The notes below the pieces were generated by a model. It made no database searches and was not told the origin of the DNA. It was given only the letters and a program-made list of their open reading frames with translations. From positions 14,794,329-14,858,328 of the forward strand of contig OX463836.1 in assembly GCA_949825045.1 (NCBI GenBank): a DNA stretch of 64,000 nt. Reading direction: 5' to 3'. The position numbers and the translations under genes are program-made. Below are positions 55,086 to 64,000 of the stretch, one piece after another. Numbering within the stretch: the first letter of the stretch is position 1; each line of letters begins with the position of its first letter. The stretch is from Argyresthia goedartella. Taxonomy: Eukaryota > Arthropoda > Insecta > Lepidoptera > Argyresthiidae.

Positions 55086-55181
55086 ATATATAGGGTGGCC
55101 TATTTCAAAGGATCAGTAGGGCGGATGTTGTTGTTGATAGGAACATCGATTTTGATAAAAAGCAAAACTGCGTATATTTTT

Positions 55182-55410
55182 CCCTTAGGACCATCTCGTA
55201 GCCAGATTTCGGAGCCAGCTACCAAATAGGAAGATGAAATCCCGTTTTGTAGCCGGCTCCGAAAAGAGACTTATCTTTACCGTTTCGAAGCCACCTTTCG
55301 GAGCCAGCTACTGCATGGGAAAATTAAATCCAGTTTCGTAGCTGGCAACGAAATGATACTTATTTTTACCGATTCGAAACCAGCTTTACGAGCCAGCTAA
55401 CGCATGGGAG
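55182..55410 (+). repeat. MULE left inverted end
   Basis: Contains three related blocks with CGGAGCCAGCTA or GAGCCAGCTAAC, separated by TTATCTTTACCGTTTCGAAG-like spacers. Confidence 0.8.
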
Positions 55411-55617
55411 TTCAAAACCTTAATTAGGAGCAGGATCCGCAAGGGGATAATTAAAATATAATTGTGTTATTCAAACAGCCTTTATTCAAAGATAGAAACA
55501 TAATCATTAATCATTTACATACAGGCACATACATTGCTAACAGGCTGTCTGACATCTGTCAGGATACCTATTATCTTTTGGGAACTGTAGCTGCTAGTTT
55601 TTAGTACATAGACATTT

Positions 55618-55803
55618 ACTTACAGCTACTTACATTGCTTCTGGCCCCACACTAGGATGCCCTGCCTCGTGGGGACCATAAACAGCGACATCACAAACAT
55701 GTAAACATCCAAGACCTGTTTTTTTTGTCCCCAGCCGGGATTCGAACCTGGGACCTCTCGCATGGTAGGCAGATGCGCAACCGCTGCGCCACAAAGGTCG
55801 TAA
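55618..55803 (-). repeat. tRNA-derived SINE, family T1, near complete
   Basis: Minus strand: ACCTTTGTGGCGCAGCGGTT head with A box, GGTTCGAATCCCGGCTGGGG with B box, body GGATGTTTACATGTTTGTGA and end GTGTGGGGCCAGAAGCAATG. Best copy of T1 in the window. Inserted in the MULE. Confidence 0.8.
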
Positions 55804-55842
55804 AATATTCTTATAAAGATTCAAAACAAAAAGGCAAATTGT

Positions 55843-55934
55843 ATAACGATATAGTTACCACTGGTCTATACAAACTAAAACACAAAGGGACTTATAATTT
55901 CGATACAATGACCAGTGGTAATTATATCGTTGTT
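55843..55934. repeat. short foldback inside the MULE
   Basis: AACGATATAGTTACCACTGG and GTCTATAC start; GACCAGTGGTAATTATATCG then TT end. The arms are inverted over 21 bp with one mismatch. About 92 bp, MITE-like or a hairpin of the MULE. Confidence 0.75.
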
Positions 55935-56047
55935 CAAATCATTAATGGCCATTTCAACTGACTCAGCAAGTTCTTCCTTCTGTCGTCTTTTTGTTATGAA
56001 TTAACTCTTTATTCAAGTCTGCTTTAGCCACTACGTAGAATGTCGAT

Positions 56048-56795
56048 TCAATTTGTAGTATCTTTAAAATTTCTGGAACAGTTGGATTTTTCCGAGCAAA
56101 AAAACGGTTGATTCTTGAATGAATGAATCTTGAAAATCCAGCCTTCTTTATTATTATTTGTCCTAAAGTTTTCTCCTTCGCAGCACCAGACCTTCCTGAA
56201 TTCGTCGCTTTTCATCCACTGTTTATAAAAATATAAGTTAAATTTGTGTATCGCAGTCGTTGCCTCCGTTCTGTTCAATAAATATTGGAACACTTCAAAG
56301 ATTTAAGCCAGGTTAACAAGGCTAATGAAGCGCACCGTGCCACATGTCTTCGGCCTATTCTTGATTTCTTGATTTGAGACTTTTATTCAGGTGATACCAA
56401 CAGCCTTCTACAGCAATATCTGGGAATACATTGGCGAAAGCTTTCATGGCAGAGCTTTCAAAGTCTACAGTTATTTTATTTGGATACCAATCCGGCATTT
56501 GAGATTTTATTACTCTCAGTAGGATTTCATAGGTTTTCACGACCTTGTTGTTTAAAAATGCATATATCAATGCCGTAATGCATTGCGTTTCTTCGTTTAA
56601 GCCATGTAAACTGTAAATTTGTGTAAATGGAGGAGGACAAGACTTGAAGGTTCCATCCGCAAATAAGTGTTGAAATTTGCTTATCTTGCTTCTCACATCA
56701 CTTTTAGCAAACACCAGTACCCTTGTTCCATCGTAATTATAGTCGGCGAGTTGGATATCGGAAAATTGAGATGGTATATTGCATTTTTCGGGCTT
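56048..56795 (-). pseudogene. MULE transposase remnant
   Basis: The frame from about 56795 reads NIPSQFSDIQLADYNYDGT and KFQHLFADGTFKSCPPPFTQ, with the first catalytic Asp in FADGTF. Then IYSLHGLNEETQCITALIYA, NKITVDFESSAMKAF with the second Asp, and VEGCWYHLNKSLK, the Cys/His motif of MULE transposases. It stops at 56355. The next frame (56293-56048) gives KFNLYFYKQWMKSDEFRKVW and NFRTNNNKEGW, the region that usually follows the catalytic Glu. The zinc-binding FLYWCH-type N-terminus was not found. It belongs to the MULE/Phantom-like group; the sub-family is not certain. Confidence 0.8.
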
Positions 56796-56799
56796 ACTA

Positions 56800-57695
56800 C
56801 ATTTAAATTTTTATACTTCTTGATTCTTGTTTCTCTATCGATATGTTAATGATTTGATACTGCTGATTTTTGTGAGTTAGTGGTGAATATGTAGATTTAT
56901 TCTGAAGATCACATATCATTTCCGTGTACTGCTATTGAATTGGTTTTAAATTATTTGCATATTTGTTTTTAAATTGGCAGTCTCTTTCATTATCACTTGT
57001 TTACTGTAAATGGTCTTTGCTTTTTGTTATAGCTTTTCGGCCGGGGTCTAGGGTAATGTTTCCTTTGCACGCTGGTGTGTTGCCATAGATCTACAAAGAT
57101 GGCAGGTATTTGAACACTTTTTTCTTGTCATATTTACGGCCATTCAATAGCATTATTTCTCTTTTATTTTAGAAGCAACAAACATGATTTTGTTTATATT
57201 CTCTTTTAAAACGCCCGAAGCAGTCAGCTTACAATATTCCGGTGAATAATGCATTGTTACCGTAATATAGAATATCAAAAGCACCGGTCCGACCCCCTTA
57301 CTTCCACTTTTTGTTTTTTAATAATGGCTTTTGTATCTTTTGCCAAGAACAACTTTGCCAGTGTTGTCAGCAAATCACGCTTATATGTATAAATACGATT
57401 TTATCGCGTATAATATATAGTATGACATCGGTGACACTCTACATCAACTGCATTTTTTATTGTTTATTGCGATGCATAAGGTTCTCGGTTAGTTTTCAAT
57501 GGAGACATTCCATTGAAAACTAACCGAGACATCTCGACCCGTTTTCGACGGAGATATGCGATATCGAAACCTTCATCTCGACCAAAGAGATGATCTCAAT
57601 ATCGCGAGAGTTGACCCCCAGAAACTCGTAATTTCACTTTCGTAATCAGTGAAGATAATTATGTTGCTTAATTTTATATTGATACAGTTCATTCC
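56800..57695. other. MULE 5' region with a perfect hairpin
   Basis: No coding seen. At 57483-57529, TCTCGGTTAGTTTTCAATGG, the loop AGACATT and the exact complement form a 20-bp hairpin. AGATGAAGGTTT- and CTCGAC-type repeats surround it. The N-terminal transposase exon may have decayed here. Confidence 0.5.
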
Positions 57696-57696
57696 C

Positions 57697-57868
57697 CTTT
57701 CGGAGCCGGCTACACTACAGGTTTTTATTTTCCCATTTGGTAACTGGCTCCGAAACCTGGCTTCGAAACGGTAAAGATAAGTCTCGTTTCGGAGCCGGCT
57801 ACTAAAAGGATTTTATTTTCCCATTTGGCAGCTGGCTCCGAAACCTGGCTGCGAGATGGTCCTAAGGG
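57697..57868 (-). repeat. MULE right inverted end
   Basis: Two blocks of GAGCCGGCTAC and AACTGGCTCCGAAACCTGGC type, ending GAGATGGTCCTAAGGG, the reverse of the left end. Confidence 0.8.
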
Positions 57869-57974
57869 ATATTTTTAAGCCTATTTTCCTTTCAAAATAA
57901 AAAGTTTCCTGTATGTATGTTCGATCCGATAGTGTTGTTATTAATTATCAATCGACAAATGAATAGTGAGGTAA

Positions 57975-58310
57975 TTTAAAAACACGTTAATACAAATCAA
58001 ACGAGTCCAAACTCGAGCGGTTTACTAGTAGCCGTTGAAGAGTTCCACTATCCACCTTCAGGTCCCATCATCAGATCAGCTCGTTACCCTCGCTAATCCA
58101 TCAACTACTCACCGAGACGACTATAAAGAGCCCAAACTCGGTAGGATTGCGTTATTTTATTACAGAGTTCTTCTGACCACCTGGCTCCATCATCAGATCA
58201 GCTCGATGTTATCATAATAATGAATTGTCAACAAACTTACATAATTATTCAAAATTTTAGCTTAATCAGAAACCGGGTAGTGGTTCAAATTTAACTTGCA
58301 TGTTTTATTT
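57975..58310 (+). repeat. dispersed repeat E, copy 2
   Basis: GCCGTTGAAGAGTTCCACTA, TCCACCTTCAGGTCCCATCA, CAACTACTCACCGAGACGAC and ACTTACATAATTATTCAAAA, the reverse of 34885-35180. A 20-base block (CATCATCAGATCAGCTCG) occurs twice within it. Confidence 0.7.
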
Positions 58311-58599
58311 ACATAGTTCCTTAGTTACAGGTGAACCTAATAAAAGCATATTAAAAATGGTAGGGCCATTAACAACGGCATCTGATGAATTTTGAAAAAA
58401 GTCTTCTTAGAAAGTATCCCATTCTATCATTTGAACTATAGAGGTAGAATGTAGCACAAAAACGAAGGAGTTCCTTGAGTGATGCTAAGGGCGATTTTGC
58501 ACCAGACTTTTGACAGCCACTAAATACAGTTTTTAACAAAACTTAAGTACAACACGGTCATGTAATGAAGTCAAGCACAGCAAGCTAACCCTATCTAGG

Positions 58600-59460
58600 A
58601 AGGGACTGTCATGATATGGTACTGTTTGCTGATGACACCTCACTTATTTTTAAAACAAAGCGAAACCAACACGCTACTGATGATCACGTGAACAATACCA
58701 TATCAAGAGTGTTAATTGGTTTAATGTTAATAATTTGCTATTAAATGAGAAAAAGACTAAATGTGTTAAGTTTCTTACTACTAACGTTAAAAATAATCAG
58801 ACATGTATAACAATTAAAAATGAGGAATTGGAATTGGTAACCAGCACAGTGTTTCTAGGTTTAACGTTGGATTCCAAACTCCAATGGGGTCCACATATTG
58901 ATAAGCTATCGAACAGACTGAGCTCTGCAACTTTTGCATGCAGGAAAATCCGTCACTTGACAGATTTAAAAACAGCCAGATTAGTTTATTTTAGTTATTT
59001 TCATAGTATTATGTCCTACGGTATTCTGCTCTGGGGCAGTGCTGCTGACATAAATACTATTTTTGTGCTGCAGAAGCGGGCTGTTCGTGCGATTTATAAA
59101 ATGAATAATAGAGATTCTCTTAGAAATAAGTTTAAAGAAGTAAATATATTGACAGTCCATAGTCAATATATTTACGAGAATATTATGTATGTCCATAAGA
59201 ACATTGTTAACTTTCGAAGAAACTGTGATATACATAACTTTAATACTAGAAACAAGGACAAACTTGCAGTGCCCACTACTCGGCTCCATAAAATAAAAAA
59301 CTCGTTCAAGGGTAATTGTGTAAGATTTTACAATAAACTCCCAAGCACTTTGACAGATCTATCAATTAATAAGTTCAAGAAATACATCAAGCAAAGGCTT
59401 ATTTCTAAAGCTTACTACAGTATTAAAGAGTACATAGACGATAAAAATGCTTGGGACTGA
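58600..59460 (+). pseudogene. non-LTR RT C-terminus, family A copy 5
   Basis: Begins with MVLFADDTSLIFKTKRNQ, the catalytic Asp pair, at about 58615. A one-base shift near 58711 leads to the long frame (58735-59460): FNVNNLLLNEKKTKCVKF, VFLGLTLDSKLQWGPHI, FSYFHSIMSYGILLWG and FVLQKRAVRAIYKM, ending in DDKNAWD. It is clearly related to copies 1-4 but diverged from them, so a separate subfamily. It is the only family-A copy here that retains the Asp pair. 5'-truncated; endonuclease absent. Confidence 0.85.
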
Positions 59461-59833
59461 ATTGTTCTAATTAATTGTGAGCATCCTCACTGCCAGAGTT
59501 TCTTTTACTGGACACTTGGAGGCCTTTTACACCTCCAAAGATTATTTTAATTATACAACTCTTGACTGTGGGGACCATTTACATCTCCTATTATCATTGT
59601 ATTATTGACTAAAGAGACTATACATCTCTGTTATTTATATTTTAATTATTTAATTATGACATTTGAGACTCTTTACATCTCTCAGAAACAATAATTAAGT
59701 ACTTTTTTTTTCTGATAATATGATAATAATACCAAATGTTCTGTAAAAAATGAAATGAAATGACATGTGAAAGTGCCCTTGTGGCCTATTTACAGAATAA
59801 ACGTTTTGAGTTTTGAGTTTTGAGTTTTGCAAG
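59461..59833 (+). repeat. 3' UTR and (TTTTGAG)n tail of family A copy 5
   Basis: Ends in AATAAACGTTTTGAGTTTTG with three or more TTTTGAG units, a one-base variant of the TTTGAG tail of copy 2. Short imperfect repeats of CTCTTTACATCTC type occur in the UTR. Confidence 0.8.
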
Positions 59834-59903
59834 TGTTGTATTTAAGTTGTGTTTAAACTGTATTTAGTGGCTGTTAAAAGTCTGGTGCAAGTCGCCCTAG
59901 TTC

Positions 59904-61150
59904 TGTGGTTAGAAACTGCCTCATTCGGATTTTTAAACTGCTCACTCGCACCACCATTGTCTAATCTGTACGGTTAACTTTTCATAATCTTTGATTTCCA
60001 TACAATCATATACAAAAAGTTTAAAGTTTGTATGGCCTGGCCATTTTGAGTTTTTTTTTAAATAGTGACTTTATAAATTAAAAAACTTAGTGATTATTGC
60101 TAGCGCATGATTTAATAATATCAAATAAGTAAATATGCGCTTGCAAAACCCTCATACTGAGACTATAATTTTTATTTTTGAAAAATATTTAAAAAGTACT
60201 TTTTATGAGAAAACGGTTGACCTACATAAAAAGTTGTTAAACCTTTTCTGTGCCGAATCTGTGTACGCTACATTTTTTGGATACAACTTTTTTTCGTTGC
60301 AACAGTTACCTACTGTTATAAATAGGAACACGTTTGGTATTTTGCTGGCAACACTCAAACGCAACTTTTTCAGGAGAGCAGCCATCGAGATTTTGTTTCT
60401 CCAAAACTTCTTCCACACTTGCATTATCAAGGAGCACACGAATGTACAGTTGATACCCTAAAGTCCATTCGCTTAGATAGTGTCGCACCCGCACGCGAAT
60501 GTGGCTATTATCCTTATACGGGCAAGGTTATAAATCCTTTGACAAGACGCAGCACTTGCCAATTCGGCGGGACCGTATCTTAGCGAATGACTAAACTAAA
60601 ACCGTGTTACCACAAAAAATATTAAACAGCGTTTAACCTCAAAACAAACTTCAAATCCCTTACACTTTTCTTTCTAAACAAGTGTTGAACGGTAGTTTAT
60701 TTTTTTGTGGAAAGGCCCAAGATTCCATTGAGAAATCATTTTGTTCGATTGATACGTCCTATTTCGTGATAATCACAAATCACTGACGTGACAATTGTTT
60801 TGACGATTTATGTATGTAGGCTATCGCAATAATGTTTCACATTCACTAAATTGGTTCACTATTGACCTAATTTAGTGCCTATGCCTTTATATTTAGTAGA
60901 ATAAGCAATTTTTAAACATACGATACGCAAAAATGGGCTTTACGCCATATTGAAGGAAATTCTAATCAAAACAATAAATTGCAAAACGTGCAATCTCTCG
61001 CCTTTTTATATAGGGGTTGTTACAGTCGTACTTCCGCTAACCCAACCTACTAATAGGTGAAGCCATAAAAATGACAATAATAAATGTAGCCCATTAATGT
61101 CCCCACTGAGAGGCACAGGACTTTACCCGCATTCGAGTAGGATTGAGCCA
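59904..61150. other. intergenic DNA
   Basis: No feature I can support. Overlapping open frames of 62-108 codons on both strands near 60135-60500 lack any recognised motif. The minus-strand one (LLDNASVEEVLEKQNLDGCS) has a more protein-like composition but no second evidence. Confidence 0.35.
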
Positions 61151-61156
61151 TACGGA

Positions 61157-61401
61157 CGACCCGAATGGCCGAGTCGGCAGTGTCCCTGCCTACGAAGCCA
61201 AGGGTCCCGGGTTCAAGTCCCGGTGGGGGCAAATATTTGTTTGATGAGAACGGATGTTTGTACCCTAGTCATGGTTGTTTATCTATCTAAGTATAATATT
61301 TATCTATATAAGTATGTGTATCGTTGTCTAGTGCCCAAGATACAGGGAATCCTAGTTTGGGGCTAGATCAATGTGTGTAAATAGTGTCCAAGGTATTATT
61401 A

Positions 61402-61432
<31 letters not shown>
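61157..61432 (+). repeat. tRNA-derived SINE, family A1 copy 4
   Basis: GACCCGAATGGCCGAGTCGG head, GGGTTCAAGTCCC (B box with one change), standard body and a long (ATT)n tail from about 61397. Confidence 0.88.
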
Positions 61433-61489
61433 CTCCACCACGCTGGCTCAGGACGGGTTGGTCGAGGGGTGTCGGCCTACTGGCCAACC

Positions 61490-61765
61490 CGAATGTCAGA
61501 CATTATCAGATGTTATCAAGCTGCCCTTTATTTAGCACATGAGCAGGGAATCTTTACTCATGTGCCTTTGGTCCCTCTGACACAGTTGACACTACTATCA
61601 CCGAGAAGCGATAGTAGCCGGGACCCACTTAACCTGTCATCCATAACTAAGTCTAAATGAATCATCCTGGGTTTGCTGGAAGAATTCTCTTTTTAGAGAT
61701 AAGCTTGCCTTTGTATATTGTCTTCTCTAGTTTGTTGCTATTTGTTTTGTTATATGCAATAAATA
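61490..61765 (+). repeat. non-LTR 3'-end fragment
   Basis: TTTTTAGAGATAAGCTTGCC then TTTGTATATTG and AATAAATATA match, in reverse, 18000-18140 and 34630-34760. The preceding ACTATCACCGAGAAGCGATAGT is a short hairpin. Confidence 0.45.
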
Positions 61766-61854
61766 TACACGCAATGAATCTTTGGTTTTAAATGGCTGGT
61801 ATTTAATCGCACAGCAAATATACTGATTTTCACAGCAAAAAAGGACCAGCAAAA

Positions 61855-62062
61855 ACACTTTTTATGTTTTAAGTAGTTTTGTTGTTCTTACATGTTCAAA
61901 CTAATACACATAATAATATAATAATAATAAGGATAAAGGGGGCTTCACTTCGCTGGCCCCTTTACCCTTCACCTAAGTTACCGCAGTATTGTGTCCTAAT
62001 ATTTGCTGTAATAATCAGTATATATTTGATGTGCAAATCAGTATTATTGATGTGCAGTTTAA
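61855..62062 (+). repeat. dispersed repeat family B, partial
   Basis: TTATGTTTTAAGTAGTTTTG, AAGGGGGCTTCACTTCGCTG and AGTTACCGCAGTATTGTGTC; the left part is disturbed by (ATA)n. Confidence 0.6.
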
Positions 62063-62464
62063 TATTTCCCGTTTAAAATTGTGTCAATTTCTGTTAATAA
62101 ACCTTCTTCCAATCGAGTAATATTTCTTTAAAAAAACGTTTCAAAATATATCGATATGAATAAAATAATAGGTTACAGACGATTGCCTTACGGCTTTATC
62201 TAAGTTGTACCTTATAAATAACCTAGATAGACTATCGCTCTTCAAGTGCCCCTCGAAATCCAGCTCAAAAGCTCGATAAAAATATTAAGTGCAAAATTAA
62301 ATTAAGTAATCCAAATCTATTAAATATATTTGGTCCCGCCTTCATTTCAATGCAATTTAATTTAATACTGTATTATGAAATCCCAATATTGAAATTACAT
62401 GAAGTCTTCTGCTTGTTTTGTGCTGTTCAGTGTACTGCAGTCGGGTTTTTACGTTTTTATAATG
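62063..62464. other. intergenic DNA
   Basis: AT-rich; nothing recognised. Confidence 0.35.
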
Positions 62465-62612
62465 GCTAGTATTAAATCGCACATCAAAAATACTGATTTG
62501 CACAGCAAAAAAGGATCAACAAAAACACTTTTTATGTTTTAAATATTTAATGAGTTCTTAAGTTTATGTTTTAAGTATTTTTTGTTGTTCGTACATGTTG
62601 AACCTAACACGA
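62465..62612 (+). repeat. dispersed repeat family B, partial
   Basis: GCACATCAAAAATACTGATT and CACTTTTTATGTTTTAA to ACATGTTGAACCTAACACGA; cut off where the minisatellite begins. Confidence 0.55.
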
Positions 62613-62617
62613 CAGTC

Positions 62618-62965
62618 AATAGTAAGGACAGCGCATTTCACATCGGTCAACAGTAAGGACAGCGCATTTGAAATCTGTCAACAGTAAGGACAGCGCATTT
62701 AACATCTGTCAACAGTGAGTACAGCGCATTTGACATTTGTCAACAGTAAGGACAGCGCATTTGACATCTGTCAACAGTAAGGTCAGTGAATTTGACATCT
62801 GTCAACAGTAAGGCCAGCGCATTTGACATGTGTTAACAGTAAGGACAGCGCATTTGACATCTGCCAACAGTAAGGACAGCGCATTTGACATCTGCCAACA
62901 GTAAGGACAGCGCATTTGACATCTGTCAACAGTAAGGACAACGCATTTGAAATCTCTCAAAACTA
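62618..62965. repeat. 31-bp minisatellite, 11 copies
   Basis: Unit is ACAGTAAGGACAGCGCATTT plus GACATCTGTCA. Eleven full units and a partial one, with more variation than the 32-bp array (for example GTGAGT and GGTCAGTGAA in two units). It starts inside a truncated family-B repeat. The unit contains ACAG...CTGT, a weak inverted motif. Confidence 0.93.
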
Positions 62966-62979
62966 CGGACAGAGATATG

Positions 62980-64000
62980 TATTCTTTGGTTGACTGATTT
63001 CAAATGCGACTTCTAAGAATGGCTCTTATTTAATAACCTTTTACTTGAAGGAAATGCTTCATCTTTGATGTTCGCTCGTGTCAATCAATTCTGAACTAAT
63101 AGAGATGAAGCTATTCGTTCACTCGATCACTGTGGAATGTTTTCCTTGACTTTGTGCGATCGTCAATAACTCTACTATCATCTTATTTATTCGTCGAAAG
63201 CAGAACTAGGTTCTTATAATTGTATTTTATCTGTGTTTACATTCTAATTAGTTCAAACACACAATTAGTGTTATTGGCTGATATATAGACGGGTTATTAT
63301 ATTACGCAATTAACCCTTAATATGACACGAGCATAGCAGAATTTTTAATAGGTTTTCGAGTTTATTTCCACGTAAATAATATCCTCTGGCCGATGTCAGG
63401 GTTAAATAATAACAAAACATAGAAATTATGTAAAAGCGCGCCAAAATAAAAAAAACTCCGCATGGCAACCCCATAATTTGATTTGAATGGGATACTTTCA
63501 GAGCAGGCTTTTTTCAACAGATAGGGCGTTATTATTGGGCCTATATTTTTTTCTTTAGCGCATAACAAATGTGGTAAATATGGATAGAGGACAACTTCAA
63601 AAAACAAAAAATGTAAGGTAATATTTAGCCTAAAGTTTCACGTTAGCGAGATAATGTAAAGGAAAATATTTGCGATCTTTAATTCCTTTAATTTCAATTA
63701 TCTCACAAACGAGACTCTTTAGGGTACCATATTAACATTCATCATGCGACATAGAAAAAAAAGGTTGAGCCCTATATAGAGTGTAACAGAAATTTTAAGT
63801 CACATTTTGGTGCGTTGCATGTAAGCCACTCTAACGTCCGAGAATTTGCCCTCCATAGGGTTAAGTGGGGCCAGGGACTGTCTAGTGGTTAGCGACCTAA
63901 TTCTGAAAAACTTTCCAAAATTCAAAATTCCAAATCTCTTTATTACTGTAGATATATATTTACATATACTTAGCAATCGTAATTTTTGCCACTTCTCTAC
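62980..64000. other. intergenic DNA at window end
   Basis: No gene, repeat array or signal supported. An 81-codon open frame near 63362-63607 on the minus strand has no motif. Confidence 0.35.

Larger units (their letters stand above)
55182..57868 (-). mobile_element. Mutator-like (MULE) transposon, decayed
   Basis: Long inverted ends (about 170-220 bp) start CCCTTAGGACCATCTCGTAG on the left; the right end read in reverse starts CCCTTAGGACCATCTCGCAG. Each contains repeated blocks of TTTCGGAGCCAGCTACC type. ATATTTTT is duplicated outside (55174-55181 and 57869-57876). A MULE transposase remnant lies between on the minus strand. A T1 SINE is inserted in the left third. Confidence 0.85.
58489..59903. 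repeat. inverted arms bracketing a non-LTR copy
   Basis: The left arm 58489-58562 (GGGCGATTTTGCACCAGACT, CAGCCACTAAATACAGTTTT) and the right arm 59834-59903 (AAACTGTATTTAGTGGCTGT, AAGTCTGGTGCAAGTCGCCC) are inverted copies of about 70 bp with few differences. They enclose family A copy 5. The arms look like the halves of an older foldback or MITE split by the retrotransposon. Confidence 0.7.

Noticed and set aside
60135..60500. Overlapping open frames on both strands
   Set aside because: Both strands are open and neither shows a recognised domain; one may be a decayed exon, but nothing decides it.

Overview
The window looks like repeat-dense, intergenic DNA of an animal, most probably a moth or butterfly (Lepidoptera). 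The reasons are a DD37D maT-type mariner, BEL/Pao and Ty1/copia retroelements, many 5'-truncated non-LTR retrotransposons with simple-repeat tails, several tRNA-derived SINE families, Helitron-like repeats ending in CTAG, and AT-rich DNA. There is no operon structure, no rRNA, no genuine tRNA gene and no complete host gene. Species assignment is inference; I could not search any database.

Layout. 1-3.5 kb: SINE and MITE fragments, then an unrecognised five-exon gene remnant (2053-3382) whose introns are all GT-AG and keep the reading frame, but which carries one or two in-frame stops. 3.5-10.8 kb: a full-length but frameshifted BEL/Pao element on the minus strand with two LTRs, a 5-bp target duplication and a candidate initiator-Met primer site. 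11.4-13.8 kb: two head-to-tail 3' fragments of one non-LTR family (family A below). 16.4-17.4 kb: a dispersed repeat and a near-perfect 17 x 32-bp minisatellite. 19.8-22.2 kb: a family-A fragment split by a second retroelement (element Z) that has an RT and a Cys/His plus PDG...WDAT domain. 22.7-24.0 kb: an apparently intact maT transposon. 24.2-26.8 kb: decayed non-LTR fragments. 29.9-31.0 kb: a 42-bp minisatellite and a decayed Ty1/copia RT/RNase H remnant.

36.1-42.2 kb is a four-deep nest: a non-LTR retrotransposon split in its endonuclease by a hAT transposon, which is split by a SINE, which is split by a hAT-type MITE. 42.7-46.3 kb is a large non-autonomous LTR element with 1.1-kb LTRs, a tRNA-Lys-type primer site, a polypurine tract and no coding, whose interior is a tandem array with (GAAGT)n tracts. 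46.4-48.2 kb holds a MITE, a long foldback palindrome and a head-to-tail pair of Helitron-like repeats. 49-53 kb has SINEs, a short RT fragment and a second element-Z copy. 55.2-57.9 kb is a Mutator-like (MULE) element with long inverted ends. 58.5-59.9 kb is a fifth family-A copy bracketed by inverted arms. The last kilobases hold SINE and MITE copies and a 31-bp minisatellite.

The genes do not form a pathway: every recognisable protein is a transposon protein. The nested insertions give a relative order of events. I found no convincing new functional system; the items most worth checking are the spliced gene remnant, the repeat-bearing non-autonomous LTR element, the nested locus and the intact maT.
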